A stretch of 13,326 bases of DNA, taken from Wolbachia endosymbiont of Mansonella ozzardi (GTDB lineage Bacteria; Pseudomonadota; Alphaproteobacteria; Rickettsiales; Anaplasmataceae). The position numbers were made by a program, and so were the translations under genes. Positions within the stretch are counted from its first letter, which is position 1. The number at the start of each line of letters is the position of its first letter. Below are positions 7,701 through 13,290 of this stretch, one piece after another. A model generated the notes under the pieces. That model had not been told where the DNA came from. It searched no databases and saw only the letters and a list, made by a program, of their open reading frames with translations. The stretch covers positions 1 to 13,326 of the forward strand of contig NZ_JADAKK010000029.1 in the NCBI RefSeq assembly GCF_020278625.1, read 5' to 3'.

Positions 7701-8172
7701 CATTGGGATGACAAGTACGCGAACAACAGATGGTTATGCAAGAGGCCTAATCATCCACAGCATATTGCAGTATATGCCTAAGATAGAGAAAGACAGGAGA
7801 AAAGATTGGGTAAGAAAATATCTCGATAATATGAACACCAGGGAAGATAAAGATGAAATTTACAATAAAATATTAGCCTTTAATGAAAAATATGATTATC
7901 TATTTGATTTAGAAGGTAAATCAGAAATTACACTGAGTGGAACAATTGATGGAGAGCCGATGTTAGTACGGCTAGATAGGCTGTGTATAACGCAAGATAA
8001 AGCAATTATAATTGATTATAAATCACACCGTAACGTTTCTGTTTTCTCGTTAAATGAGATAAAAAAGCAAATATCGATCTATAAAACCTTAGTACAAGAA
8101 ATATGTCCAAACAAGCAGGTAGAGTACGTGGTCGTTTGGGTGGAAGACTTAACCCTGCAATCTGATTTTTAG
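4777..8172 (+). CDS. addA: Double-strand break repair helicase-nuclease AddA
   Basis: AddA is the helicase-nuclease subunit of AddAB, the RecBCD counterpart that resects double-strand ends for RecA. All UvrD/Rep-type (SF1A) motifs are intact: Walker A ASAGTGKT (16-23), LTFTNAAANEM (Ia), TIQTIHAFC, VDEAQD with DEAQ at 411-414 (Walker B), GDVKQSIYRFQG from 445 (III), LEKSFRST (IV), TIHKSKGLQ from 776 (V) and YVALTRAEDELY from 842 (VI). The C-terminal nuclease domain has GLIIHSIL, the RLDRL Asp and IIDYKSH with Asp1080 and Lys1082. The ATG at 4777 is preferred; a TTG sits one codon upstream. No Shine-Dalgarno sequence is visible. Two low-complexity inserts encoded by palindromic repeats (5030-5112 and 7543-7716) interrupt the usual family sequence without breaking the frame. 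The usual partner gene addB is not adjacent. At 1131 residues the length is within the AddA range. Confidence 0.93.
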   Translation: MRLNAINPSLSVWVNASAGTGKTKILIDRVLRLLLENKRNILCLTFTNAAANEMESRIHSTLSKWAICSGDVLAADLEQLGLSLVSSHTSYHPSASSQHPHLSSQCSTLGSRENEGQARRLFSELENLGLTIQTIHAFCYKLISSFPVEAGVAPDCTLSECKELHSIVFDKTLHDKTVQDDINLIASEVDENKLRDLLYTLCVRRPLLLDDLKYIKDKLSAPDEIHGLQSETVEHVKRLAEILSEGSKRDQSYSTMLYNWCNSSVILAREAEVWKKRNMDPIVKQWDKTNIENLTKVFLKPESNEKKSISSIITKGTLEKFGDAEQIIENIQNVVFTHVRGVHSYQIFKRTSSLLKIFKVYVDLYNDEKSKKALIDYNDIIHLATNLLGNQDYKDWVLFNLDQKIDHILVDEAQDNSISQWKIITNLCDEFFTGGGEKRTLFVVGDVKQSIYRFQGANPHLFNYMQQYFHTKTGGRDWISCQLEKSFRSTPHILALVDRLFNNFREEISFIDSEIKHIPHRENDQGYIEIWPLLPRCKKEEQQALQIHLTQKKDHVIAERLLAQAIAHKAYNWLNEGRILVAKDRHIEPRDIMILVRQRNVLVDYLISELKKANVPVIGRDYFRIMDYIAVQDLIALAEFLLLSTNDLALANVLKSPLFNFTEDDLFNVAYNRKEQSLWERLQDYCEVIYSELNYLIDLSHTESSLTLFTHVLRTGKKKFAARLGLECFEILDEFMNLVLQFENPSLQAFVQWIKENNPEIKNDMQSERNAVRIMTIHKSKGLQAPVVFLVDTNTVPRNNKSIVFDAMERPFWCGKNDNAYCDQVKREKKLEDYNEYLRLLYVALTRAEDELYIIGKEPMQKGSWYDLITKYGEPYEKKQADLCPIFKEKIEVLCVNANYPSVYKKRDYFDVPVISPPPNLSMSPQTSEKKGEPASTTHSLSQPPPLLFQHLMLESSEKKEWIPVSGYLDGKKRSIGMTSTRTTDGYARGLIIHSILQYMPKIEKDRRKDWVRKYLDNMNTREDKDEIYNKILAFNEKYDYLFDLEGKSEITLSGTIDGEPMLVRLDRLCITQDKAIIIDYKSHRNVSVFSLNEIKKQISIYKTLVQEICPNKQVEYVVVWVEDLTLQSDF
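5030..5112 (+). repeat. Protein-coding palindromic repeat insertion 1 in addA
   Basis: This stretch holds three GTCATCCCA-like cores (5031-5039, about 5061-5069 and 5082-5090). The last continues as CAGTGCTCAACATTAGGATC, which pairs ATCC with GGAT around a short loop. It encodes a Ser/His-rich run (about residues 86-112) between the helicase Ia region and ARRLFSELENLGL, where AddA proteins normally have a short linker. Palindromic elements that insert in frame into genes are known from Rickettsia and Wolbachia; membership of this copy is inferred from the motif. Confidence 0.7.
7543..7716 (+). repeat. Protein-coding palindromic repeat insertion 2 in addA
   Basis: A composite repeat of about 170 bases lies between the helicase core and the nuclease domain. 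Outer arms ATCCCAA (7599-7605) and TTGGGAT (7703-7709, continuing GACAAG) are inverted. Inside are CAGCACTTGATGCTG (a CAGCA/TGCTG hairpin), GGAATCCAG and GGATCCCAGTGTCTGG. It encodes a Ser/Pro/Lys-rich segment (about residues 923-980) that includes WIPVSGYLDG. The frame stays open through several runs of seven or eight adenines and cytosines, which are slippage-prone tracts. The nuclease motifs follow intact. Confidence 0.7.
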
Positions 8173-8219
8173 TCTAAGTATTAAGAAACTTACCAAGTAA
8201 AAAAAGACAAAAGAAACCC
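8171..8219. repeat. Imperfect direct repeat, copy 1
   Basis: AGTCTAAG, then TTAAGAAACTTACCAAG and an A-rich GACAA.AAA..CCC tail recur at 8294-8353 about 124 bases downstream. Copy 1 overlaps the addA stop codon (TAG at 8170-8172). Similarity stops at the ends of the two blocks, so this looks like an intergenic repeat unit rather than coding sequence. Confidence 0.5.
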
Positions 8220-8263
8220 TGGTCAGTATTTATTTTTAGTATTGGCATTTTTATGTCTTAAAC

Positions 8264-8283
8264 GCAGCAATTTAGCTGCTTTT
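8264..8283 (+). terminator. Possible weak terminator after addA
   Basis: GCAGC (8264-8268) and GCTGC (8275-8279) form a 5-bp stem around a 6-base loop, followed by TTTT. It lies about 90 bases beyond the addA stop. The stem is short and the T-run brief. The hairpin is flanked by TTAAACGCA on both sides (8258-8266 and 8282-8290), so it may be part of a repeat instead. Confidence 0.3.
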
Positions 8284-8293
8284 AAACGCAACT

Positions 8294-8353
8294 AGTCTAA
8301 GCTATAATATTTAAGAAATTTACCAAGCAGAAAAAAAAGACAATAAAATCCCA
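8294..8353. repeat. Imperfect direct repeat, copy 2
   Basis: This is the second copy of the unit at 8171-8219. It begins AGTCTAAG, has an extra CTATAATAT segment, then TTAAGAAATTTACCAAG, an A-run, GACAA and CCC. The extra segment contains TATAAT but no partnered -35 box that I would trust. Confidence 0.5.
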
Positions 8354-8576
8354 AGTTAGCTAGTTATTCCACTCTCTATTTTAAAATCCGGCGTTGGGTG
8401 ATGCTCTAAACTACTTATAAGCGCGTTTCAGCTTGTATGGGTAAAAACCGAAGTTTTAAAAAGACATGCAGTGCACATAGTGCGAAAAATTAAACAATAA
8501 TACGCCAAATACAAATTTTCTTGTCATTTTAATCTGCACAGACTGGGAAGTTAAATAAATAGCTTCATTACTATGA

Positions 8577-8612
8577 CAAGGGTGACGGTGGAGGTTGTCA
8601 AGTAGTTTTTTT
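8577..8612 (+). repeat. Inverted dispersed repeat, copy A (3' end of RDD gene)
   Basis: CAAGGGTGACGGTGGAGG continuing to TTGTCAAGTAG and seven T matches the reverse complement of 13291-13326 at 34 of 36 positions. The stop codon (TGA, 8600-8598) and last few codons of the RDD gene lie inside it. Copy B runs off the end of the window, so the full unit may be longer. Confidence 0.7.
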
Positions 8613-9161
8613 GTCCTGTCTTCTAAGGCTTTTATTCGTGATAACCACCGTGTCTGCGATCTTGTCATGCCAAGTTTGGAAACGTTTGTCGAAATTTGAC
8701 CATATAAAACCTAAAAATAATGGCGCAACTGACAATATAAAGGAGAAAAACCTCTTCGTTGCTTGTTTCAGGGTCATTTTTCCAAAAGTCTGTTCATCCA
8801 CAACTCTGAGTCCAAGTAGTAGCTTTCCTGGCGTAGCAGCGAACCTTATCCACATATATGCAACATAGCTAAATAGCATGATAAATTGGACTATTTGATT
8901 TAGAATCATTAATTTAACAAGTTTGCTCTGCGTTGCCTTCTCTTCCGCAGAAATTGGCGCTTGCACCTGATATTTTGCAATTATTTCGCTTAATATTTTC
9001 CTGTCTTCTGAATTTGTAAAGAGCTGATTTAAAGCCAGGCTACAGAACTGTAAGAACAAAACGATAATAATTAAATCAAGCAATGCCGACATATAGCGCC
9101 TAAATCCCGTTACATAGCATATTCCATTCTCATCCTTTTTTACCTTTTGAATAGCATTCAT
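8598..9161 (-). CDS. RDD family membrane protein
   Basis: RDD proteins are small integral membrane proteins of mostly unknown role, some linked to ion transport. The family pattern is clear: TGFRRYMSALLDLIII with the Arg and Asp of the name (residues 18-33), ATPGKLLLGLRVVD (109-122), and WHDKIADTVVI (164-174). Likely membrane helices lie at about 25-44, 88-105 and 140-155. I chose the ATG at 9161 (187 aa), where RDD-like sequence begins, although no Shine-Dalgarno sequence precedes it. An ATG at 9206 with GGAAAA upstream would add 15 residues. The frame is open back to 9296, but that part is the tRNA-Leu gene and is not protein coding. The gene follows tRNA-Leu on the same strand and may be read from the same promoter. 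Its last codons are supplied by the inverted repeat at 8577-8612. Confidence 0.85.
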   Translation of the reverse strand: MNAIQKVKKDENGICYVTGFRRYMSALLDLIIIVLFLQFCSLALNQLFTNSEDRKILSEIIAKYQVQAPISAEEKATQSKLVKLMILNQIVQFIMLFSYVAYMWIRFAATPGKLLLGLRVVDEQTFGKMTLKQATKRFFSFILSVAPLFLGFIWSNFDKRFQTWHDKIADTVVITNKSLRRQDKKTT

Positions 9162-9227
9162 AGAAGAGAGAATAGAAAATAAGCGATTAAAAACCCTATG
9201 TAACATATGTGTTTTCCAACATTTGGG

Positions 9228-9310
9228 TGCCCCTGGCTGGACTTGAACCAGCATGCTTTTGCGAGCAACAGATTTTGAGTCTGCCGTGTCTACCATTTCA
9301 CCACAGGGGC
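9228..9310 (-). tRNA. tRNA-Leu (anticodon CAA)
   Basis: Read on the minus strand, the 7-bp acceptor stem is GCCCCTG with CAGGGGC. A D-arm with GGTAGACAC follows, then the anticodon arm GCAGA-CTCAAAA-TCTGT with anticodon CAA. A long class II variable arm (GCTCGCAAAAGC) and a T-arm GCTGG-TTCAAGT-CCAGC complete it. The long variable arm and CAA anticodon identify leucine (UUG codons). The gene is 83 bases including discriminator A at 9228. The next bases are CCC, so the CCA tail is not fully encoded and must be added enzymatically. Upstream on the same strand are TTGACT (9348-9343) and TATAGT (9328-9323), but their 14-base spacing is short. Confidence 0.95.
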
Positions 9311-9423
9311 TTAAGTTTTAATACTATAGGCAACACGAAATTAGTCAAAATTTTTTACCTTTGCATCTTTCAAACGAGGACTAAATATTCTACAATAATC
9401 GATAGTTGCTCTAAAAACTTAGA

Positions 9424-10875
9424 ATGAATAAATTAGCTGATCTCATCGATTCAAGAAGCATAGGTAAAGAAATATGCAAATTACCACATAACTTGGAAGC
9501 GGAGCAAATGCTCATTGGTACAATGATTCGTGATAATAGAATTTGTGATGCAGTCGAAGATATGATTGCAGCAGACAATTTTTATGATCCACTGCATCAG
9601 AGTATTTTTACTCAGATATCTAAAACCAGAAAACACGGCATAGTTGCCAATGAACTGAGCCTCAAAATGTTTTTTGAGAACGATGAAGCATTTACCAAGT
9701 GCGGTGGAGTTGAATATCTTGCAAAGCTCGCAGCGAAGGCAAGTATTGCGCTTGATATCTACAGCTTGACTAGAATAATCCGTGATACTTATTTAAGAAG
9801 ATGCTTAATCAAGCTCGGGCAGGAGATAGTTGATGATAGTTACAGCTATGACGTCGAAAACCCTGCACAGGCGCAAATTGAACAAGCAATGACTAAGTTG
9901 TTCAATTTAGCGGTAAAAAAGCAAGGCGAGAAGACGTATATAAAGCTTGCAAGCTCGGTTAAAGATGTAGTTGAAAAAATCAGCACGTTGAAAAATAATC
10001 CAGAAGCGCTGGGCATTACAACCGGACTCCAAGACCTAAATCAGCTTCTTGGTGGTCTACAGAAATCTGACCTATTAATTCTAGCTGCAAGACCTTCTAT
10101 GGGTAAAACAGCACTGGCGCTAAACATTGCCCTTAATGCTTGTAAGGTCTTGCAAAAAAGAGCAGATAAACAACACTACGTAGCATTTTTCTCACTTGAA
10201 ATGTCAGCGGAACAATTAACTGCAAGATTGATCACTATAGATTCGGGAATTAGTTATTATAAGGCACTGACCGGAAGAATTAGTGATTTTGAATTGCATG
10301 AATTCATTAATGCTAGTGCAGAATTGTCTGAATTGCCTTTCATCATAGATGACACTCCTGCACTGTCAATAAGTGCTCTTCGTACCAGAATACGTCTGCT
10401 GTATCAATTATATAATGTGGAAGTGGTGTTTATTGATTACCTGCAGTTAATCAGAGGAACAACAAAAAGGAGTAATGAAAATAGAGTGCAAGAAATCTCG
10501 GAAGTGACTCAGGGTTTGAAAGGAATTGCAAAAGAGTTGAATATTCCTATTGTTGCACTATCGCAGCTCTCTCGTTCTGTCGAGCAAAGAGACGACAAAA
10601 AACCACAACTTGCTGATTTGCGCGATTCGGGAAGCATAGAGCAAGATGCAGATATAGTAATGTTCCTCTACAGAGAAGAATATTATGAGCTGAGAAAGCA
10701 GCCAAGTGAAGGAAGCAATAAACATCGAGAATGGCAAGAAAAAATGGAGAAAATTAGAAATATTGCAGAGCTCATTATTGCAAAACAAAGGAACGGACCA
10801 ATCGGCAGTGTGAAACTGTATTTTGACTCCAGCAGAGGTGAATTCAAAGATTATATGGAGAGACACAGTTCATAG
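9424..10875 (+). CDS. dnaB: Replicative DNA helicase
   Basis: DnaB is the hexameric 5'-3' helicase that unwinds DNA at the replication fork and contacts primase and the clamp loader. The 483-residue protein has the N-terminal helical DnaB domain (PHNLEAEQMLIGTMIRDN, from residue about 20), a linker, and a RecA-like motor starting TGLQDLNQLLGGLQKSDL. Walker A is ARPSMGKT (222-229), FFSLEMS is motif H1a-like, and VVFIDYLQLI carries the Walker B Asp at 338. ALSQLSRSVEQRDDKKP and DLRDSGSIEQDADIVMFLYR are the conserved H3/H4 regions. There is no intein or insertion. The ATG at 9424 has no obvious Shine-Dalgarno sequence; TACAAT about 30 bases upstream may be its -10 box. It is divergent from tRNA-Leu. 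Confidence 0.96.
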   Translation: MNKLADLIDSRSIGKEICKLPHNLEAEQMLIGTMIRDNRICDAVEDMIAADNFYDPLHQSIFTQISKTRKHGIVANELSLKMFFENDEAFTKCGGVEYLAKLAAKASIALDIYSLTRIIRDTYLRRCLIKLGQEIVDDSYSYDVENPAQAQIEQAMTKLFNLAVKKQGEKTYIKLASSVKDVVEKISTLKNNPEALGITTGLQDLNQLLGGLQKSDLLILAARPSMGKTALALNIALNACKVLQKRADKQHYVAFFSLEMSAEQLTARLITIDSGISYYKALTGRISDFELHEFINASAELSELPFIIDDTPALSISALRTRIRLLYQLYNVEVVFIDYLQLIRGTTKRSNENRVQEISEVTQGLKGIAKELNIPIVALSQLSRSVEQRDDKKPQLADLRDSGSIEQDADIVMFLYREEYYELRKQPSEGSNKHREWQEKMEKIRNIAELIIAKQRNGPIGSVKLYFDSSRGEFKDYMERHSS

Positions 10876-10912
10876 CCTTAGGCAATCTTTTATCAATATC
10901 TATCCTTGCTGT

Positions 10913-10936
10913 AGCTTATTAATTTATTAATAAGCT
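10913..10936. promoter_or_regulatory. 24-bp perfect palindrome touching the -35 box
   Basis: AGCTTATTAAT (10913-10923) and ATTAATAAGCT (10926-10936) are exact inverted arms with two bases between. The last base is the first T of TTGACA in the promoter for the pseudogene. It could be an operator for a dimeric regulator or a cruciform site. As an RNA hairpin it could weakly end dnaB transcription, but no T-run follows. The structure is seen directly; the role is a guess. Confidence 0.55.
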
Positions 10937-10964
10937 TGACATATCTCTTCATCCATGCTATAAA
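10936..10964 (+). promoter_or_regulatory. Near-consensus sigma-70 promoter
   Basis: A perfect TTGACA (10936-10941) and TATAAA (10959-10964, continuing AAT) are separated by exactly 17 bases. The predicted start near 10971 gives a leader of about 23 bases with GAGG (10984-10987) six bases before the ATG at 10994. It is the best promoter in the window, yet the gene behind it is broken. Confidence 0.7.
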
Positions 10965-10993
10965 ATAGTAAATTAATTCTAGTGAGGTATATA

Positions 10994-11598
10994 ATGAAAA
11001 ATATATTTAATAAAACTAATGAGCCTTATCTTGTAAGTGGTGCTTTGGCTATCAGAGAACTCTATTAGCATCAGGAATATTTGCTGTAGCTCCTTATATT
11101 GGGTTCCTAACTCCAGTTGCAGCTCTAAGTCTTGGTCTTCCATTTAAAGTAATAGAGGCTAAGAATAAAGCTATTGCTAATCTTAGTGAAGATGACATAC
11201 TGAAACGTCAAGAGAATAGAGAAAAAAACAAGAAGAGGTTTTGGACTGCGCAGATCTCAGGAATCTATTTAAAGAGGAAAAACAGCAGGAGGAGGTTTTA
11301 GATCCTGTAGCTCTTAGGAGCCTGTTTGATGAAAGTCCTAGCTCAGAAAGTCAGCCAACTAAATCTGAGACGGGGGTGTATTTTATGATACAGAACCTGG
11401 TGAGGAAAAAAGTACTAGAAATCATTCAACTCGAAATGGTCAAAGCTGAACTGAATGGGGCATAGGCACGGCTAAGGCAGCATTGAGAGGAACAATGTTT
11501 GCTACTGTTCAGCAGCACCTATTGTGAGTGTGTTTTTGACAAAGCCTGAAGTATCAGGTGTGCTTCATGAGACCAGCAGTACATACTCTCGTTACTAA
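10994..11598 (+). pseudogene. Broken gene for a small membrane protein
   Basis: A promoter, a ribosome binding site (GAGG) and an ATG precede MKNIFNKTNEPYLVSGAL, after which the frame is lost near 11047. Adding one base there restores GYQRTLLASGIFAVAPYIGF and a hydrophobic, likely membrane segment. Further one-base gaps are needed in the A-run at 11222-11228, in the T-run near 11381, and near 11504. A TGA stands at 11447-11449. The restored reading is about 202 codons and ends at TAA 11596-11598. It contains a tandem motif, QEEVLDCADLRNLFKEE then QEEVLDPVALRSLFDES, and a second hydrophobic segment near the end (FATVSAAPIVSVFL). The open stretch at 11241-11465 is only one fragment of it. I do not recognise the family. 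Layout and length resemble the 208-residue protein at 222-848, without clear sequence similarity. Confidence 0.75.
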
Positions 11599-11612
11599 AG
11601 GTAACCCCACCT

Positions 11613-11639
11613 AGGAGGAATAGTTTAACTATTTCTCCT
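11613..11639. terminator. Hairpin between the pseudogene and metG
   Basis: AGGAGGAATAG (11613-11623) pairs with CTATTTCTCCT (11629-11639), with one G-T wobble and a 5-base loop. The two genes converge here, and the metG stop codon (TAG, 11631-11629) lies in the stem. Neither side has a strong T-run, so it may be a weak bidirectional terminator or an mRNA-end-protecting structure. Confidence 0.4.
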
Positions 11640-13176
11640 CTTTAGTCTCAACCCTCAAAAAAACTGGAGTAGGTTTAGGTAGTGTAATACCTAAGCTTAC
11701 GCACGCATTGCACAGAGATTTTAAATCGCGTTGTTCTTTTGGAATTTGTATTTGATCTAGTATCATTTCTGCTGACCTTGGGACAATTGGCTGCAGTAAA
11801 ATACCAATTATCCTGATATATTCGAGTAGTTTATAGATTACTAAATTCATGCGCTCTCTATCAGTTTTACTCAATGTCCAGGGTGCACTTTTATCTATAT
11901 AAGCGTTGGCTTCAGAAGATATGTTAATAATTAAGAGTATAATTTGGTTAAACTCATACTTTGATAGATGATCCATCGCTTTATCGAGTATAGCTTTACA
12001 ATTTGTAAGGCTTTCCTCACCTTTAAGTAGGCTTTGATCGATTGTTGGCACAATTCCCGAGCATTGTTTGTGTAAAAATGAAATTGTTCTTTGCACTAAA
12101 TTGCCTATATTGTTTGCCAATTCTGAATTTACTCGGTTGATCATGTTTTTTTTACTGAAATTACCATCTTGGCCAAAACTCGATTCCCGGAGGAGGAAAT
12201 AGCGTAACTGGTCAACTCCAAATTCCTCAGCCAGGCCAATTGGGTCTATGACATTGCCAAGAGACTTAGATATTTTTTCTCCCTCATTTAACCACCAACC
12301 ATGCACTGCAATTTGTTTTGGCAGTGACAAATCTGCTGCAAGGAGAATAGCCGGCCAATATATGGCGTGAAAGCGCAATATATCTTTACCGATTACATGA
12401 ACATTGGAAGAGCTGTCATTTGCCCGAAACCTCTTATATTCTTCACCTTTAGTACCAGGAAAGCCTACTGACGTGAGATAATTAGTGAGTGCATCAACCC
12501 AGACGTAGATTACATGTTTGTTATTGCCTGGCACTTTTATTCCCCAATTAAAACTAGTGCGCGAAATTGAAAGGTCAGTGAGTCCTGATCTTACAAACAA
12601 TACCACTTCATTTTTTCTACTTTCAGGAAAGATAAAATTTGGCTGGTTTTCGTATAACTCCAGTAATTTGTTCTGCCAATTCGACAAACGAAAAAAGTAG
12701 CTCTCTTCTTTTATCCACTGAACTTCTGCATCTGTTGGTGCTTTACCATTTATCAGCTCCGATTCCTGATAAAATGCTTCATCACGGACTGAATACCAAC
12801 CTGAGTAAGAATCAAGATATATTTGTCCTCTCTCTTCAAGCCTATTCCACAAAGCTATCACTGCTTTTTCGTGACGTTCTTCCGTGGTGCGGATAAAATC
12901 ATCATATTGAAAATTCATGGACTTAGCTAATTCCCTAAATGAAACGCTTACTTCATCTGTAAATTCTTTTGGTTGCATTCCCCGTGCTTTAGCTGCTTTC
13001 TCGATTTTTTGTCCGTGCTCGTCTGTACCGGTAGTAAATTTGACATTTTTTCCAGCAAGCCTCATAAACCTTGCCACTACATCACACAAAAGGGAGGTGT
13101 ATGCGTGACCAATGTGTGGTTTGTCGTTCACGTAATATATTGGTGTAGTGATATAAAAGTTTCCAAATTGCTCCAT
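11629..13176 (-). CDS. metG: Methionyl-tRNA synthetase
   Basis: MetRS charges tRNA-Met, including the initiator, with methionine using ATP. This is a class I synthetase of 515 residues. The HIGH motif is PHIGH at 20-24, within YITTPIYYVNDKPHIGHAYTS; the KMSKS loop is KISKS at 301-305. TTGTDEHGQKIEKAA and FPESRKNEVVLFVRSGLTDL are conserved Rossmann-fold and connecting regions. The connective peptide has GWYSVRDEAFYQESEL without zinc-binding cysteines, as in the metal-free MetRS group. The C-terminal helical anticodon-binding domain includes NELANNIGNLVQR-like sequence and ends soon after, with no C-terminal tRNA-binding (Trbp) domain. The ATG at 13176 fits the family start; no Shine-Dalgarno sequence is visible. 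Possible promoter at 13197-13225. Confidence 0.96.
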   Translation of the reverse strand: MEQFGNFYITTPIYYVNDKPHIGHAYTSLLCDVVARFMRLAGKNVKFTTGTDEHGQKIEKAAKARGMQPKEFTDEVSVSFRELAKSMNFQYDDFIRTTEERHEKAVIALWNRLEERGQIYLDSYSGWYSVRDEAFYQESELINGKAPTDAEVQWIKEESYFFRLSNWQNKLLELYENQPNFIFPESRKNEVVLFVRSGLTDLSISRTSFNWGIKVPGNNKHVIYVWVDALTNYLTSVGFPGTKGEEYKRFRANDSSSNVHVIGKDILRFHAIYWPAILLAADLSLPKQIAVHGWWLNEGEKISKSLGNVIDPIGLAEEFGVDQLRYFLLRESSFGQDGNFSKKNMINRVNSELANNIGNLVQRTISFLHKQCSGIVPTIDQSLLKGEESLTNCKAILDKAMDHLSKYEFNQIILLIINISSEANAYIDKSAPWTLSKTDRERMNLVIYKLLEYIRIIGILLQPIVPRSAEMILDQIQIPKEQRDLKSLCNACVSLGITLPKPTPVFLRVETKEEK

Positions 13177-13196
13177 TATTCAATGCTTAAAGCTTT

Positions 13197-13225
13197 ATCG
13201 TATCTGCACTAGTTGTAAAAATCAA
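13197..13225 (-). promoter_or_regulatory. Possible promoter for metG
   Basis: On the minus strand, TTGATT (13225-13220) and TACGAT (13202-13197) are 17 bases apart, each matching consensus at four of six positions. The predicted start near 13190 leaves a leader of about 14 bases. The spacing is ideal but the boxes are moderate. Confidence 0.4.
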
Positions 13226-13290
13226 TAGCTATCGGGTTTTGTTACATAATAGTAGACAACAGTAGAGAAAAGCTACCCAATAGAAAACGA

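Larger units (their letters stand above)
8173..8597. other. Repeat-rich spacer between addA and the RDD gene
   Basis: This 425-bp gap lies between two convergent genes. It holds the paired direct repeats (8171-8219, 8294-8353), a small hairpin (8264-8283) and part of the inverted repeat at 8577-8612. The remainder (about 8354-8576) is AT-rich with no convincing gene. A minus-strand peptide of 23 codons from an ATG at 8527 (MTRKFVFG...) has no ribosome binding site, and I do not call it. Confidence 0.6.

Noticed and set aside
5030..7716. CRISPR-like reading of the repeated GTCATCCCA motifs
   Set aside because: Copies are irregularly spaced, palindromic, inside a coding frame and without uniform spacers or cas genes.
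8456..8668. 70-codon minus-strand frame, including a 23-codon peptide MTRKFVFG... from 8527
   Set aside because: Overlaps the RDD 3' end in another frame, lies in repeat-rich DNA and has no ribosome binding site.
9162..9296. N-terminal extension of the RDD frame to 9296
   Set aside because: Its first part is the tRNA-Leu sequence read as protein; the tRNA folds fully, so the coding start must lie downstream.
11241..11465. A stand-alone 74-residue protein
   Set aside because: It is one fragment of the frameshifted gene at 10994-11598: it lacks its own ribosome binding site, and neighbouring frames continue the same protein.
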